A program made the position numbers and the translations under genes. Shown here in pieces: positions 24,655 to 34,233 of a DNA stretch of 64,000 nt. The notes beneath the pieces were generated by a model. The model had not been told where the DNA came from. It did not search any database and was given only the letters and a program-made list of their open reading frames with translations. Position 1 is the first letter of the stretch; the number at the start of each line of letters is the position of its first letter. Origin of the DNA: JANLYC01 sp963815445 (lineage in GTDB: Bacteria > Actinomycetota > Actinomycetes > Propionibacteriales > Nocardioidaceae). The stretch covers positions 1,137,298-1,201,297 of the forward strand of contig CAWFGV010000011.1 in NCBI GenBank assembly GCA_963815445.1. Direction: 5' to 3'.

Positions 24655-25874
24655 CGGCGCCGGGCAGAGTCTCGCTCGACCAGCTGGCGGGCGATCACGT
24701 TGCGCTGGATCTCGTTCGTGCCCTCGCCCACAATCATCAGGGGCGCATCGCGGAAGTAGCGCTCGAGGTCGAACTCGGTCGAGTAGCCGTAACCGCCGTG
24801 GATGCGCAGCGCGTCCAACGCCACCTGCATGCCGACCTCCGACGCGAACAGCTTCGCCATCCCGGCCTCCAGGTCGGCTCGCTTCCCTTCGTCGATGCGT
24901 TCAGCCGCGTCCCGGGTGAGCAGGCGGGCGGCCTGCAGCTTGGTGGCCATGTCGGCCAGGTAGTTGCCGATGGACTGGTGCTGCCAGATGGGTTTGCCGA
25001 ACGTCTCCCGCTCCTGTGCGTACCGCAGCGCGTCTTCGTAGGCCGCTCGGCCAACCCCGACCGCGCGGGCAGCGACGTTGACACGGCCGATCTCCAGGCC
25101 ACGCATCATCTGCGCGAACCCGTGCCCCTCCTCGCCGCCGAGGAGCGCGTCGGCAGGAACGCGCACCTGGTCAAGGAGGACCTCACAGCTCTCGACGCCG
25201 CGATAACCGAGCTTGCCGAGGTCACGCGACACGGTGTAGCCATGAGTGGGCTCGAGCAGCAGGATGCTCATCCCGTGGTGGCGCGGCTGAGCGTCGGGGT
25301 CGGTCTTGCACAGCAGCGCGATGAGCCCCGACCTGCGGGCGTTGGTGATCCACGTCTTCGAGCCGCTGACGACGTAGGAATCACCGTCCCGACGTGCACG
25401 CGTGCGCATGGCCTGCAGATCGGAGCCGCCGCCGGCCTCGGTCAACGCCATGGTGGCTCGGATCGAGCCGTCGGCCATCGACGGAAGGAACCGCTGCCGC
25501 TGCTCGTCGGTGCCGAAAGTCGTGAGCAGGTGCGCGACGACGGTGTGGCCGCCGATCGCCCCAGCGAGGCTCATCCAGCCACGGGCCAGCTCCTCGGTGA
25601 CCATGGCGTAGCAGACGGTCGACACGGCGGCCTCGCCGTACGGCGGTGGGACCGCAAGTCCGAAGCAGCCGAGGCTCTTCATCTGGTCGATGAGCTGCTC
25701 GGGGTAGGTGTTGGCACTCTCGAGCCGCCGGACGACCGGGCGTACCTCCCGGTTGACGAAGTCATGGACGACATCGACGATGGCGCCTTCTTCGACGGAC
25801 AGTCCCACCACAAACCTCCTGACTCGGAGTGTAGGCATCGGACATTCCCTCAGCATCTCGGGTGCATCGGGCAT
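24651..25874 (-). CDS. Acyl-CoA dehydrogenase family protein
   Basis: Product of 407 residues; ATG at 25874 is four bases after GGAGGAG. Standard ACAD features: TEELARGWMSLAGAIGGH, MALTEAGGGSDLQAM (flavin loop), SGSKTWITNARRSGLIAL, YAQERETFGKPIWQHQSI, RIHGGYGYSTEFDLERYFRD and GEGTNEIQRNVIARQL with the catalytic-base Glu of the short-chain type. It oxidises an acyl-CoA thioester at C2-C3 with FAD. The MFS gene is coupled directly downstream. It differs from the 655-residue ACAD at 3111 in lacking the long C-terminal part. Confidence 0.92.
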   Translation of the reverse strand: MPDAPEMLRECPMPTLRVRRFVVGLSVEEGAIVDVVHDFVNREVRPVVRRLESANTYPEQLIDQMKSLGCFGLAVPPPYGEAAVSTVCYAMVTEELARGWMSLAGAIGGHTVVAHLLTTFGTDEQRQRFLPSMADGSIRATMALTEAGGGSDLQAMRTRARRDGDSYVVSGSKTWITNARRSGLIALLCKTDPDAQPRHHGMSILLLEPTHGYTVSRDLGKLGYRGVESCEVLLDQVRVPADALLGGEEGHGFAQMMRGLEIGRVNVAARAVGVGRAAYEDALRYAQERETFGKPIWQHQSIGNYLADMATKLQAARLLTRDAAERIDEGKRADLEAGMAKLFASEVGMQVALDALRIHGGYGYSTEFDLERYFRDAPLMIVGEGTNEIQRNVIARQLVERDSARRR

Positions 25875-26055
25875 GGCACTCCTCCGCCGACCGGGGAGAA
25901 CAGATGCGCCCTCAGCGAGCGGTCAGCCGCGACCAGGCCTCGCCCGGGACGGCACCGTCGAGAGCGCCGAGCGCCGGCCAGGCCGCACCGCCCACGCCGT
26001 CCGCGGCCGAGCACACCTGGCCCGCCGCGTCCCCAGCGGCCGTCAGCGCAGTCGA

Positions 26056-26703
26056 TCAGCGCGGCGCGACGTACTCGAGGTCGAGGCTGTCGGTATGACC
26101 GCTCCACCGCAGCGTGAGATGCCAGCAACCAGCCGTCGGCAGGTCGATGATCGACGGGCCCGGCCCCCCGGCCACGGTGCGCGTGACGGTCTCGGAGCCA
26201 TCTGAGCGCCGGGCGTCGATGCGAAGGTCCGGCGAGTCCGTGCTCGTCGTGGTGCCGTCGATCTGGGGACCGGAGACCCACAGGATCTTGTTGTTGCGGC
26301 CCGCGGCCGGTGGTGCGCTGAGCGGCTGGCCGAACAGGATGGCGACGATGTCGCCTCGCTGTCCGAGCACGAACGGAGCGCGAGGTCGCGGGTCACTGAA
26401 CCCGGTGCGGGCCCACGTGGGCAGCACGCGACTCGGCACGTTCGCCACGCAGCCCGCAGGCGAGACGGTGGTCGTCGACGGCCCCGTCGCCGGGCCCACA
26501 CCGTCGGGGTTCGACCCCGAGACCAGGGATGCACCCGTGACAACCGCGGCCACGCTCGCCACGGCCCCGACAGCCAGGACCGCGCGCCGCCGCCGAAGCC
26601 TGCGCCGGCCGGCCTCCGCCAACCCGCCGGCCGGGGTGATGGCGACGTCGATGTCGTCGGTCCCGGCTTGCAGCAGCGCTGCGATCTCGTCGTCGCGAAT
26701 CAT
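26056..26703 (-). CDS. Single-span membrane partner of the SigE-type sigma factor
   Basis: Product of 215 residues; ATG overlaps the sigma stop (ATGA). Residues 1-40 are cytoplasmic and end in RRRLRRRR, followed by one membrane span (AVLAVGAVASVAAVVTGASLV) and a Thr/Ser-rich linker. The outside domain of about 130 residues has a Cys pair (CVANVP near the start, TAGCWHLTLRWSGHTDSLDLEYV at the end), like a small beta sandwich. The position directly after a SigE-family sigma gene suggests an anti-sigma or signal-receiving role. However, no zinc-binding HxxxCxxC motif of ZAS anti-sigma factors is seen. Confidence 0.68.
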   Translation of the reverse strand: MIRDDEIAALLQAGTDDIDVAITPAGGLAEAGRRRLRRRRAVLAVGAVASVAAVVTGASLVSGSNPDGVGPATGPSTTTVSPAGCVANVPSRVLPTWARTGFSDPRPRAPFVLGQRGDIVAILFGQPLSAPPAAGRNNKILWVSGPQIDGTTTSTDSPDLRIDARRSDGSETVTRTVAGGPGPSIIDLPTAGCWHLTLRWSGHTDSLDLEYVAPR

Positions 26704-27251
26704 CGGTCCTCCTCGTGAAGGGTCGGCTCCTGGCCGGCCGGTTCAGCGGGCGTCGCCAGCAGGTCGCTGAGCGAGAGGTCGTTGGACAGCGCCGCGATCG
26801 CCCGGGCCGCGCGGCTCTTGACCGTTCCCTGTGCGATGCCCAGGACGTCGGCGATCTGCGACTCGGTGAGGTCGACGAAGTACCGCAGGACCAGGACCTG
26901 GCGTTGCTCACGGCCCAGTCGGGCCAGTGCTTCCCGAACCGTGTGTCCGACTGATACGCCGGTGGCCACGTCGTCCGCCGGATCCGGCTCCGGCACCCGC
27001 TGGTACGGCAGCTCGCCGCGCCACTTGCGCCGACGACCCCGAGTGATGCCGTTGACCAGGATCCGGTAGACGTAGGCGTCGGGGTCATCGGCCGATCGGA
27101 CGCGAGACCAGGCGGTGTAGCACCTGATCAGGGTGTCCTGGGCAGCGTCCTCGGCGTCTTGCCGACTACAGCCGAACAACACCGCCGCCCGTACCAGCCT
27201 TCGATAGCGCGCGACGACGAAGCCTTCGTACTCCTGGTCGGCTGGCTTCAT
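26700..27251 (-). CDS. SigE-family RNA polymerase sigma factor (ECF type)
   Basis: Product of 183 residues. Region 2 is seen in VVARYRRLVRAAVLFGCSRQDAEDAAQDTLIRCY (in part DAEDAAQDTLIRCYTAW), which binds core polymerase and the -10. Region 4 is LGREQRQVLVLRYFVDLTES and IADVLGIAQGTVKSRAARAI, the helix-turn-helix that reads the -35. The RYRRLVRAA start and the RAARAIAAL end are those of the actinobacterial SigE-like ECF group (SigE in the Streptomyces sense). It is co-expressed with the membrane protein that overlaps its 3' end, its likely regulator. Confidence 0.92.
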   Translation of the reverse strand: MKPADQEYEGFVVARYRRLVRAAVLFGCSRQDAEDAAQDTLIRCYTAWSRVRSADDPDAYVYRILVNGITRGRRRKWRGELPYQRVPEPDPADDVATGVSVGHTVREALARLGREQRQVLVLRYFVDLTESQIADVLGIAQGTVKSRAARAIAALSNDLSLSDLLATPAEPAGQEPTLHEEDR

Positions 27252-27376
27252 CTACTGTCCTCGGGGGCCGGGCCTGTGCTGTCCTCTGCTGGGTACGAGC
27301 ACCTGGCCCGGCCGATCGGTTCCACGATACGAAGACCTGCGCCGGTGCTGTGCCCCGCGAGCCATGCGTCGACCGC

Positions 27377-28372
27377 TCAGACGAGGCGGACGCGGGGGTC
27401 GATGAAGCTGTACGTGATGTCGACGACCAGGTTGGCCACCACGATCAGCACGGCCGAGACGAGGACGGTCGCTGAGATGATCGGGAAGTCGACCGGAGAC
27501 AACGCGCCGATCGACCACTTCCCGACCCCGTCGAGACCGAAGATGTACTCCGTGAAGATCGTCCCCGACAGCAGGCCGGCGAAGTCGAGCCCGAAGATCG
27601 TGACGATCGGCACGATCGCCGCGCGCAGGGCATGCCGGAAGATGACGTTTCTGGTGGAGATGCCCTTGGCGTACGCCGTGCGGATGTAGTCCTCGCCCAG
27701 CACCTCCGCCATGGAGCCCCGGGTGAATCGGGCGTAGTCGGTCGAACCGGTCACGCCCATCACGAGCCAGGGCAAGAGCAGTGCACCGAACCACGCCGTC
27801 GGACTCTGGGTGATCCCCCGGTACTCGCCTCCGTCCTTGAAGATGCCCCAGCTGTTGACCAGGTAGATCCAGGCGACCAGACAGACGACGTAGTACGGGA
27901 TCGAGCTCAACAGCAGGCTTCCCGTCACCAGCGACTTGTCCGAGACCGAACCGAGCCACCGGGCTGCCGTGGCCCCCATCACGACCCCGACGCTCAGGAA
28001 GATGATCGAGGCACCGATCGCCAGCGACAGCGTGATCGGGTACCGCGACACCATCTCCTTGCGGACCTCCTGGTTGGTGGTGTAGGAGATGCCCAGGCAG
28101 GGGGCGTCGCAGTGGTAGGTGGCGCCCATCGTGATCTCGCGATCGACGAACAGTCCCTTCACGAAGGCGCCGTACTGCGGCACCACGTTCTGGTCCAGAC
28201 CGAGCTCATGCTCGATGAGCTGCTGTCGTTCCTGGGTGCAACGACCGTTCTTGTTGCAGATCGCGTCGGCCGGGTTGCTCGGGCCGAGGAAGAACAGCGC
28301 GAACACGAACATCGACGTCAGCACGATGACGAGAAACGACGCGACGAGGCGCCGAACGATGTACCCGAACAA
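27377..28372 (-). CDS. Orphan DppB-type ABC transporter permease
   Basis: Product of 331 residues with six predicted spans. It begins YIVRRLVASFLVIVLTSMFVF, the usual DppB/OppB opening, and holds the EAA loop around EDYIRTAYAKGISTRNVIFRHALRAAIVP and the closing TYSFIDPRVRL. The start appears to be TTG at 28372, with AGGAAG ten bases upstream; TTG is rare in this window. The periplasmic loop after span 1 has CNKNGRC and CDAPC, an unusual pair of Cys pairs. No DppC, ATPase or binding protein gene is next to it, so it is either incomplete or works with subunits encoded elsewhere. Confidence 0.85.
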   Translation of the reverse strand: MFGYIVRRLVASFLVIVLTSMFVFALFFLGPSNPADAICNKNGRCTQERQQLIEHELGLDQNVVPQYGAFVKGLFVDREITMGATYHCDAPCLGISYTTNQEVRKEMVSRYPITLSLAIGASIIFLSVGVVMGATAARWLGSVSDKSLVTGSLLLSSIPYYVVCLVAWIYLVNSWGIFKDGGEYRGITQSPTAWFGALLLPWLVMGVTGSTDYARFTRGSMAEVLGEDYIRTAYAKGISTRNVIFRHALRAAIVPIVTIFGLDFAGLLSGTIFTEYIFGLDGVGKWSIGALSPVDFPIISATVLVSAVLIVVANLVVDITYSFIDPRVRLV

Positions 28373-28527
28373 GGTGAGGTCGACTTCCTACGCAGGCGCA
28401 GCGATGACGGTCGCTCACACCCTACTGACGCATTCCAAGAAGTTCAGTGAGAGGCCCACATCGCCCGATTCGGAACATGGTTGTCGTTCGGTGAGCGAAA
28501 GGTCGCAACCTCGTTCCGGATCGCGTC

Positions 28528-31500
28528 TCAGTCGTCGAAGAGGGCGCGTACGTCGTCGGCGTCGATCGGCGTACCGGCCGAGCCGTCACCGTCGATCACC
28601 CGCGCGAACAAGGCGGCCTTGCGGGCCTTGAGCTCCATCACCTTCTCCTCGATGGTGGCTGCCGAGACGAGTCGGTAGACCATCACTGGCCGCTTCTGCC
28701 CGATCCGGTGCGCCCGGTCGACGGCCTGGGCCTCGACGGCTGGGTTCCACCAGGGGTCGAGCACGAAGACGTAGTCGGCCTCGGTCAGCGTCAACCCCAC
28801 TCCCCCGGCCTTCAGGCTGATCAGGAAGACCGCCGCGTCGCCCTGCTTGAACGAGTCGATCACCTCACCGCGCCGGCGGGTACGACCGTCGAGATAGGTC
28901 GACTCGATGCCCTCGCGGTCGAGCCGGTCGCGCACCCGCGCCAGGAACGACGTGAACTGGCTGAAGACCAGCGCGCGATGCCCCTCGGCCACCACCTCGG
29001 TCAGGTGGTCGACCAGCACGTCGATCTTGGCTGACCCGGCGCTCTCGTGGGCCGGATCGACCAGCGCGGCATCGAGGCTGAGCTGGCGCAGCTTGGTGAG
29101 CGAGCGGAAGATCGCGATCCGGTGCTTGTCGAAGTCCTCGACGAGCCCGAGCACCGTCTGCCGCTCGCGCTGCAGGTGGGTGTCGTAGATGCGTCGGTGT
29201 CGCGGCGTGAGCTGCACCTCGAGCACCTGCTCCTGCTTGGGCGGCAGGTCGGCCGCGACCACGTCCTTCGTACGCCGCAGGAGGAACGGCCGGATCCGCC
29301 GCTGGAACCGAGCCAGCGCCTCGGTGTCGCCCTCACGCTCGACCGGGTCGGCGACGACCTCCTTGAACCTGCCCGGATGCGGCGTAGAGACCCGGCGCCA
29401 CGATCGACAGCAGCGACCACAGCTCCATCAGCCGGTTCTCCATCGGGGTGCCGGTCAGGGCCAGCCGGAACGGCACGTCGAGACGCCGCACGCACTGGTA
29501 GGTCTTGGCCCGGTGGTTCTTCACCGTCTGGGCCTCGTCGAGCACGAGGCCACCCCACTGCTGGCCGGCGTAGGCGTCGACCTCGAGCCGGAACAACGTG
29601 TACGACGTGATGACCACATCCGCGCCCGCCGCCAGCGATGCGATCGACGCCCCCCGGCGTGCGTCGGACTGGGTGACGGCGCGGACGACGAGACCGGGCG
29701 TGAACGTGGCCGCCTCGTGCTCCCACGTGGACACCACGCTCGTCGGCGCGATCACCAGGAACGGCCCGGCGCCCTGCTCGCGTGCATAGGCGACCAGCGC
29801 GAGGGTCTGCAAGGTCTTGCCCAGGCCCATGTCGTCAGCGAGGATCCCCCCGAGCCCCGCCTGCCAGAGGAACGCCAGCCAGCGGAACCCCTCGAGCTGG
29901 TAGTGCCGGAGCTCGGCCTTGACGCCGACCAGGTCGACCTCGGGCAGGGTCTCGAGATGGCGCAGCGCCTGGGCAGAGCGCACCCACTGTTCGGCCTGCG
30001 CGTCGACGATGCCGACCTCGTCGAGCTCCTCCCACAGGCCCAGGTCGTGATGGCCCACCCGGACGCCGTCACGTGGCTGGTCGTGCAGCTCGCCGGCCGA
30101 CGCGACGAGCTCGGCGAGCTGGGCGAACTCGGGCCGGTCGACCTCGACGTGCAGGCCGCTGGGCATGATCACCCGTGGTTGCCCGAGCGTGAGCGCCTCC
30201 AGCAGCGCCGACAACGAGAGGTACTGCCCGTCGACGCTGATCACCACCTCGAGGTCGAGCCAGTCGGTCTTGAGCGGGACACCACGGTCGGTGGCGGCGG
30301 GCCGCTGCTCGAACCGGATGACCGGCGCTCCGGTCGCTGCCCGGTAGTCGGGTCGTCCGCCGAGCTCCTCGATCTCGAGCTGCCCGCGCGCAGCCAGTGC
30401 CTCCAGGGTGGGCAACAGGTCGTCGACGAAGGTGATGGCCGCGCTCTGGGCGAACGTGCGCCGCTCGACCAGCCCTCGTGACCGGCGGTGGCTGTCGCAG
30501 AGCTGGAAGACCTCGTGGTCGGTCAGGTCGAGCCCGGCGACGATCGCCTCCTCGAGGTCGGGCCGGCGTACGCCGCGCAGACCGCGCGTCTCGGAGAGCC
30601 CGTAGACACGGTCAGCGCCGCCGATCTCGTAGCGCCACGTCCAGGCCAGCGTCACTTCCTCGACCGACACCCACGTGATCGTGAGGACGAGACGGGGAAC
30701 GGCCGGCTCGGGCAGCGCGACCGAACCGTCCGAGGACAGCACGGGGACGTGCCGCTGCAGCCGTGGCAGGTAGTCGGAGACGAGGTCGTCACGATGCTCA
30801 GCCGGCACCACCAGGTCGGTACCGGCCGCCAGCAGCCGTCGGAGCTGGGGGCCTGCGGGTCGGTCGAGCGGTGCCAGCGTCACGAATCCGTGGCCGTGGC
30901 GGTCACCCGCGGACCAGAGTGCGACGCCATGCCCGGGATCGCCGAGCAGGTCGATCGCGTCGGCGTCGTACCACTCGCCCTCGACCAGCACCCCCAGCCT
31001 CAGCCGGGCAGCGGCGCCATCGGAGGCGTTCACGTCGAGCTGGAGCCGGACCGGTCCGGCCGCGAGGTGTACGCCGTCGATGCCCGGCCCGGGCAGCAGG
31101 GCCAGACCGGCGGCCTCGCCCCGCACCAACGCCGGCCACAGCGTCGCACCGAACGTGGCCATCGTCAGGTGCGGCTCACTGCCGAGGTAGTAGCCGTAAC
31201 GGCCGGCTGCCTGGTGCACCGCCGCCAGCTCACTGAGCACCTCGACCTGGCGCGTGTCGAGCGTGCGGTCGGTGCGCATGCTCGGCAGGTCCTGGAAGGA
31301 GGCACCGGTCTTGATCCAGTTGCCGCGCCTGCCGCGCTTCAGTGGACGGATCTGCAACGAGCCCCTGCGCGCGGGGTGAGCAGGGGCCCGCCACGACCGC
31401 GGGTTGCCGAGCCGGCCGAGCTCGACCTGCAGCGCCAGTGGCGTGGTCTCGGCCTGGCTCCCCGCGCGGTCGGCCTCGTCGTCGAGCTCGTCGAGGACCG

Positions 31501-31882
31501 AGGTGAGCTGGCGCTCCCACCTGGTGCCGTCGCCGGGGTCGGCTGCACCGTCTGCACCATCTGCACGGTGGGCGCGGTCCTGCGCGGCCCGCGTGGTCAT
31601 GATCAGCGCGAGGACGTGCTTGCAGTCGCTGTGCATCGGGCAGTCGCACCGGGTGGCGAACCAGACCCCGTCGCCGTCGAGTCCGGCGCTGACGTAGGAG
31701 TTGTAGGTGATCCCGCGAGAACCCAGCACCTGACCACGGATCGCCAGGTCGCCGTCGCTGTCGACCGTGTGGCTGCACGAAAGGACGTGGCCGTCACGCA
31801 GGTACGCGCCGGCGCGTTCGTACGTGGGCGTGCCGAACCTGCGGCGCAGGTCTTCTTCGGCGAGCAACACGGCCAGGTCCAT
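28528..31882 (-). pseudogene. SNF2-family helicase with SWIM zinc finger, frameshifted
   Basis: Two frames together encode one protein. From 31882 to about 29383: a SWIM zinc finger (CDCPMHSDCKH near residue 70), a long DUF-type middle, then SNF2 motifs DDMGLGKTLQTLAL, FLVIAPTSVV, VLDEAQTVKNH and LTGTPMENRLMELW. The frame then slips by one base after GLY. From 29382 to 28528 the other frame continues PHPGRFKEVVADP and completes the helicase: LVFSQFTSFL, SLKAGGVGLTLTEADYVF and DPWWNPAVEAQAVDRAHRIGQ. Removing one base at 29381-29383 gives a 1117-residue protein of normal length. No slippery heptamer is seen. It is either a real disruption between RecA1 and RecA2 or a sequence error. SWIM-SNF2 proteins are ATP-driven DNA translocases of unclear role. 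Confidence 0.88.
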
Positions 31883-31918
31883 GACGGGTCGAGCCTATGC
31901 GCCCGCGCCGACTTTCCC

Positions 31919-31955
31919 CGCCCTCGTTCAACCGTGAGTTGTGGTTCCTTCTTTG
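31919..31955. repeat. Dispersed repeat copy (AACCGTGAGTTGTGG)
   Basis: The element CCCTCGTT-C-AACCGTGAGTTGTGG-T-TCCT lies just upstream of the SNF2 gene. It matches the sequence at 42633-42665 over about 34 bases with two differences. It is non-coding in this position. The interval 31883-32163 otherwise holds only the promoter regions of the flanking genes. Confidence 0.75.
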
Positions 31956-32163
31956 GCCCTTGTGGTTGCTGCTTCGCGGGTTTCGCCACGGGCGGGCTGT
32001 GGACAACGGCCCGCCCGCAGTCCAGCAGGAGCAGGCTTGTACCGCACGTGTATGGCGTGGCCCGGCTCAGTAACAGCCTGGCAACGTCTTCGTTCGCGGG
32101 GCAACCACGTCGGTGGCCAAGCCGTCATACCCACAGACGGTCGACAAATCCCGGAGGTGCACG

Positions 32164-32421
32164 ATGACCGAGCTCAGCACGTTCGCCGCTGCGAGCGCGG
32201 TCGCCTCCTGCACGCTGCAGGCAGCGCACCGGCGCGACCACGACCACGCCGACGTCGACACCGGCTGCCACCCGCACACGGTCGAGGTGGTCCACCTCGG
32301 CGAACGCGCGGCCATGGTCTGCCACGACTGCGGCACCGACTCGGGGTTCATCAACTACCGCGACGCCTGGCACCTCGCCTGCGACCACCGCCGCGAGACC
32401 GATACGCCCCACGCGGCCTGA
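32164..32421 (+). CDS. Small Cys/His-rich zinc-ribbon-like protein (paralogue A)
   Basis: Product of 85 residues; ATG at 32164 follows GGAGGTG by five bases. It contains AAHRRDHDHAD, GCHPHTVEVVHLGER, then VCHDCGTDSGF and HLACDHRRE. The Cys/His spacing (CHPH, CHDC, ACDH) suggests one or two zinc sites. No membrane segment. It is clearly paralogous to the gene at 52352, sharing AAHRRDH, CHPH, LGERA, VCHDCGTDSGF and LAC-HR. Both are solitary genes with strong ribosome sites. I do not recognise a named family; a small regulatory or adaptor protein is possible. Confidence 0.75.
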   Translation: MTELSTFAAASAVASCTLQAAHRRDHDHADVDTGCHPHTVEVVHLGERAAMVCHDCGTDSGFINYRDAWHLACDHRRETDTPHAA

Positions 32422-32456
32422 TCTGCACGTGCGAGCCCCGACGCGGTGCGTCAGCG

Positions 32457-32478
32457 GGCCGGTCCCAGCGGACCGGTC
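32457..32478. terminator. Hairpin terminator between convergent genes
   Basis: GGCCGGTCC (32457-32465) pairs with GGACCGGTC (32470-32478) over nine positions with one G-T wobble and a CAGC loop. It lies between the zinc-ribbon gene and the histidine kinase stop, so it can serve both strands. Confidence 0.6.
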
Positions 32479-32490
32479 TGGGGGGCGGCG

Positions 32491-34233
32491 TCAGGAGAGC
32501 GGAAGGACGGCGTACACGCGGCCGCCCGACTCTCCACCCGTCACGGTCAGCGTGCCCCCCAGCTGGGCCGCCCGCTCCCGCATGGAGGCGATGCCGACAC
32601 CCGTCGTCCAGGCCCCGTGGCTGCGACCGGGGTCGGTCACCTCGACGATCAAGGAGGTGTCCGCCGCCTGCAGGCACACGGTGGCGGTGTCGCTATCGCT
32701 GTGCCGCGCCGCGTTGGTGAGTGCCTCCATCACGATCCGGTATGCCGCCACCTCCACCGCGGCCGGCACCGTCGACGGCAGCTCACCCGCGCTGATCGAC
32801 ACTCGTAACGGCTTGCCGGCGGCCGTCCGAAGCGCCACCGCCTGCTGCCGCAGCGCCGGCACCAGCCCGAGCTCGTCCAACGCCGGCGGCCGCATCGCGT
32901 AGACCAGCCGCCGGATCTCCTCGATCGCCGTCACGGTCTCGGCCCGCAGCCCCACCAGCAGCGCGTCGGTCGCGTCCGGATCGACGCGCAGACTGTTGCG
33001 CGCTGCGTCCGACGTGAACGCGATCCCGGACAGCCGCGGCCCGAGCCCGTCGTGCAGGTCGCGTCGCAACCGCCGCCGTTCCTCCTCCAAGGCCGTGATG
33101 GTCTGCTCCCGGGAGACCTGCAGGTCGGCCGCCAGGGCGCTCGCCCGCAGCGTCTGGGCGAGCAACGGCGCCACCAGCCGCAGCACGTGGTCATCGCCCG
33201 CCGCCAGCCGCAGGTCTCCGGCGCGAAGGCCGACGACCAGCTCACCGCGAGGGCCGTCGCCGAGCTCGAGCGTGATGCGCCGCGTATGTGTGACTTCGGC
33301 GCCCGAGACAGCCACGGGCTCGCCATCAACGATGAGCGCGGCGTAGGGCAGCACGAGCGCCTCCCGGATGGCCCGCAACGCCAGCACCGGATCGTCGCCG
33401 ATGCTGTCCACCACGGTGGCAGCGGCGCCCAACGGGTCGGGACGATGCCCGAACAAGAGGTCGTCGACAACGCCTCGCAGAGTCACCTGGGTCCAGTGGA
33501 ACGTGGTGGCGACGAACAGTCCGATCACGGCCATCCCACCGACGGCTGCTGGCTTGCCGCTGAGGATCTCCACGAGCGAGGCCGCCATCACGAACGCCGC
33601 GAGATAGACCGCACCCGCCAGAGAGAACACCACGCTGTGCACCACCAGGCCACGGACGTCGACGACTTCTGGCCGGGCCACCCCGACGTACATGGCCGGC
33701 CCGAGCACGACGAAGACGCTGCACGCGACGGTCGCGCCGGACGGTGTGGCCATGGCGAAGAACAGCACCCCCGCGACCAGCGCGGGGACCCCCGTACCGA
33801 GCGCCATCCACACCAACGCCCACCGTTCGTCGCCGGCGCTGCGCTCGATCCGCCACCAGGTGTGGGCGATCAGCGCCACCCCGATGGCCAGCCCCATCGC
33901 GCCGACTGTGCTCGGGCTACGCCACTGGCTCGTCGCCAACACGCCGGCACCCGCGATCGTGGCCAATGCCACGAAGTCGGCCGGCGCGCGCCACGTCGGG
34001 CGCGGAAACGTCGTGAGAGCCAGCGGGAGCAGCACCGCCAGGGCCAGCGTCCAGCCGAGCAGAGCAGCGTCGAAGTGTCCGGCCCGGTCCACTCCGACGC
34101 TCGCGACCGTGACCGCTGCGCCGAGAAACAACAGCCCCCCGGCCACGCGAACGCGCTTGGCGAAGAGGAGGAGCCCACTCGCCGCCAGCGACGACCCCAC
34201 GACGACCACGACGATCTGCCCTGCGGCTGTCAC
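32491..34233 (-). CDS. NarL-type sensor histidine kinase
   Basis: Product of 580 residues; GTG at 34233 overlaps the response-regulator stop (GTGA). About nine to ten hydrophobic segments fill the first 300 residues, followed by a GAF-like region (LVLPYAALIVDGEPVAVSG). HisKA_3 follows with LEEERRRLRRDLHDGLGPRL, where the His in DLHDGLG is the phosphorylation site. The ATPase domain has AAYRIVMEALTNAARHS and GVGIASMRERAAQLGG. It autophosphorylates and passes phosphate to the coupled regulator. The multi-span sensor suggests detection within or at the membrane. Confidence 0.9.
   Translation of the reverse strand: MTAAGQIVVVVVGSSLAASGLLLFAKRVRVAGGLLFLGAAVTVASVGVDRAGHFDAALLGWTLALAVLLPLALTTFPRPTWRAPADFVALATIAGAGVLATSQWRSPSTVGAMGLAIGVALIAHTWWRIERSAGDERWALVWMALGTGVPALVAGVLFFAMATPSGATVACSVFVVLGPAMYVGVARPEVVDVRGLVVHSVVFSLAGAVYLAAFVMAASLVEILSGKPAAVGGMAVIGLFVATTFHWTQVTLRGVVDDLLFGHRPDPLGAAATVVDSIGDDPVLALRAIREALVLPYAALIVDGEPVAVSGAEVTHTRRITLELGDGPRGELVVGLRAGDLRLAAGDDHVLRLVAPLLAQTLRASALAADLQVSREQTITALEEERRRLRRDLHDGLGPRLSGIAFTSDAARNSLRVDPDATDALLVGLRAETVTAIEEIRRLVYAMRPPALDELGLVPALRQQAVALRTAAGKPLRVSISAGELPSTVPAAVEVAAYRIVMEALTNAARHSDSDTATVCLQAADTSLIVEVTDPGRSHGAWTTGVGIASMRERAAQLGGTLTVTGGESGGRVYAVLPLS

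Noticed and set aside
29262..29400. Programmed +1 frameshift in the SNF2 gene
   Set aside because: No slippery heptamer, no stop codon at the shift site in the first frame and no downstream hairpin obvious by eye, so mutation or sequence error is more likely.
30488..32167. Plus-strand open frame of about 560 codons
   Set aside because: It is antisense to the SNF2 gene and crosses the dispersed repeat; no domain and no start signal.
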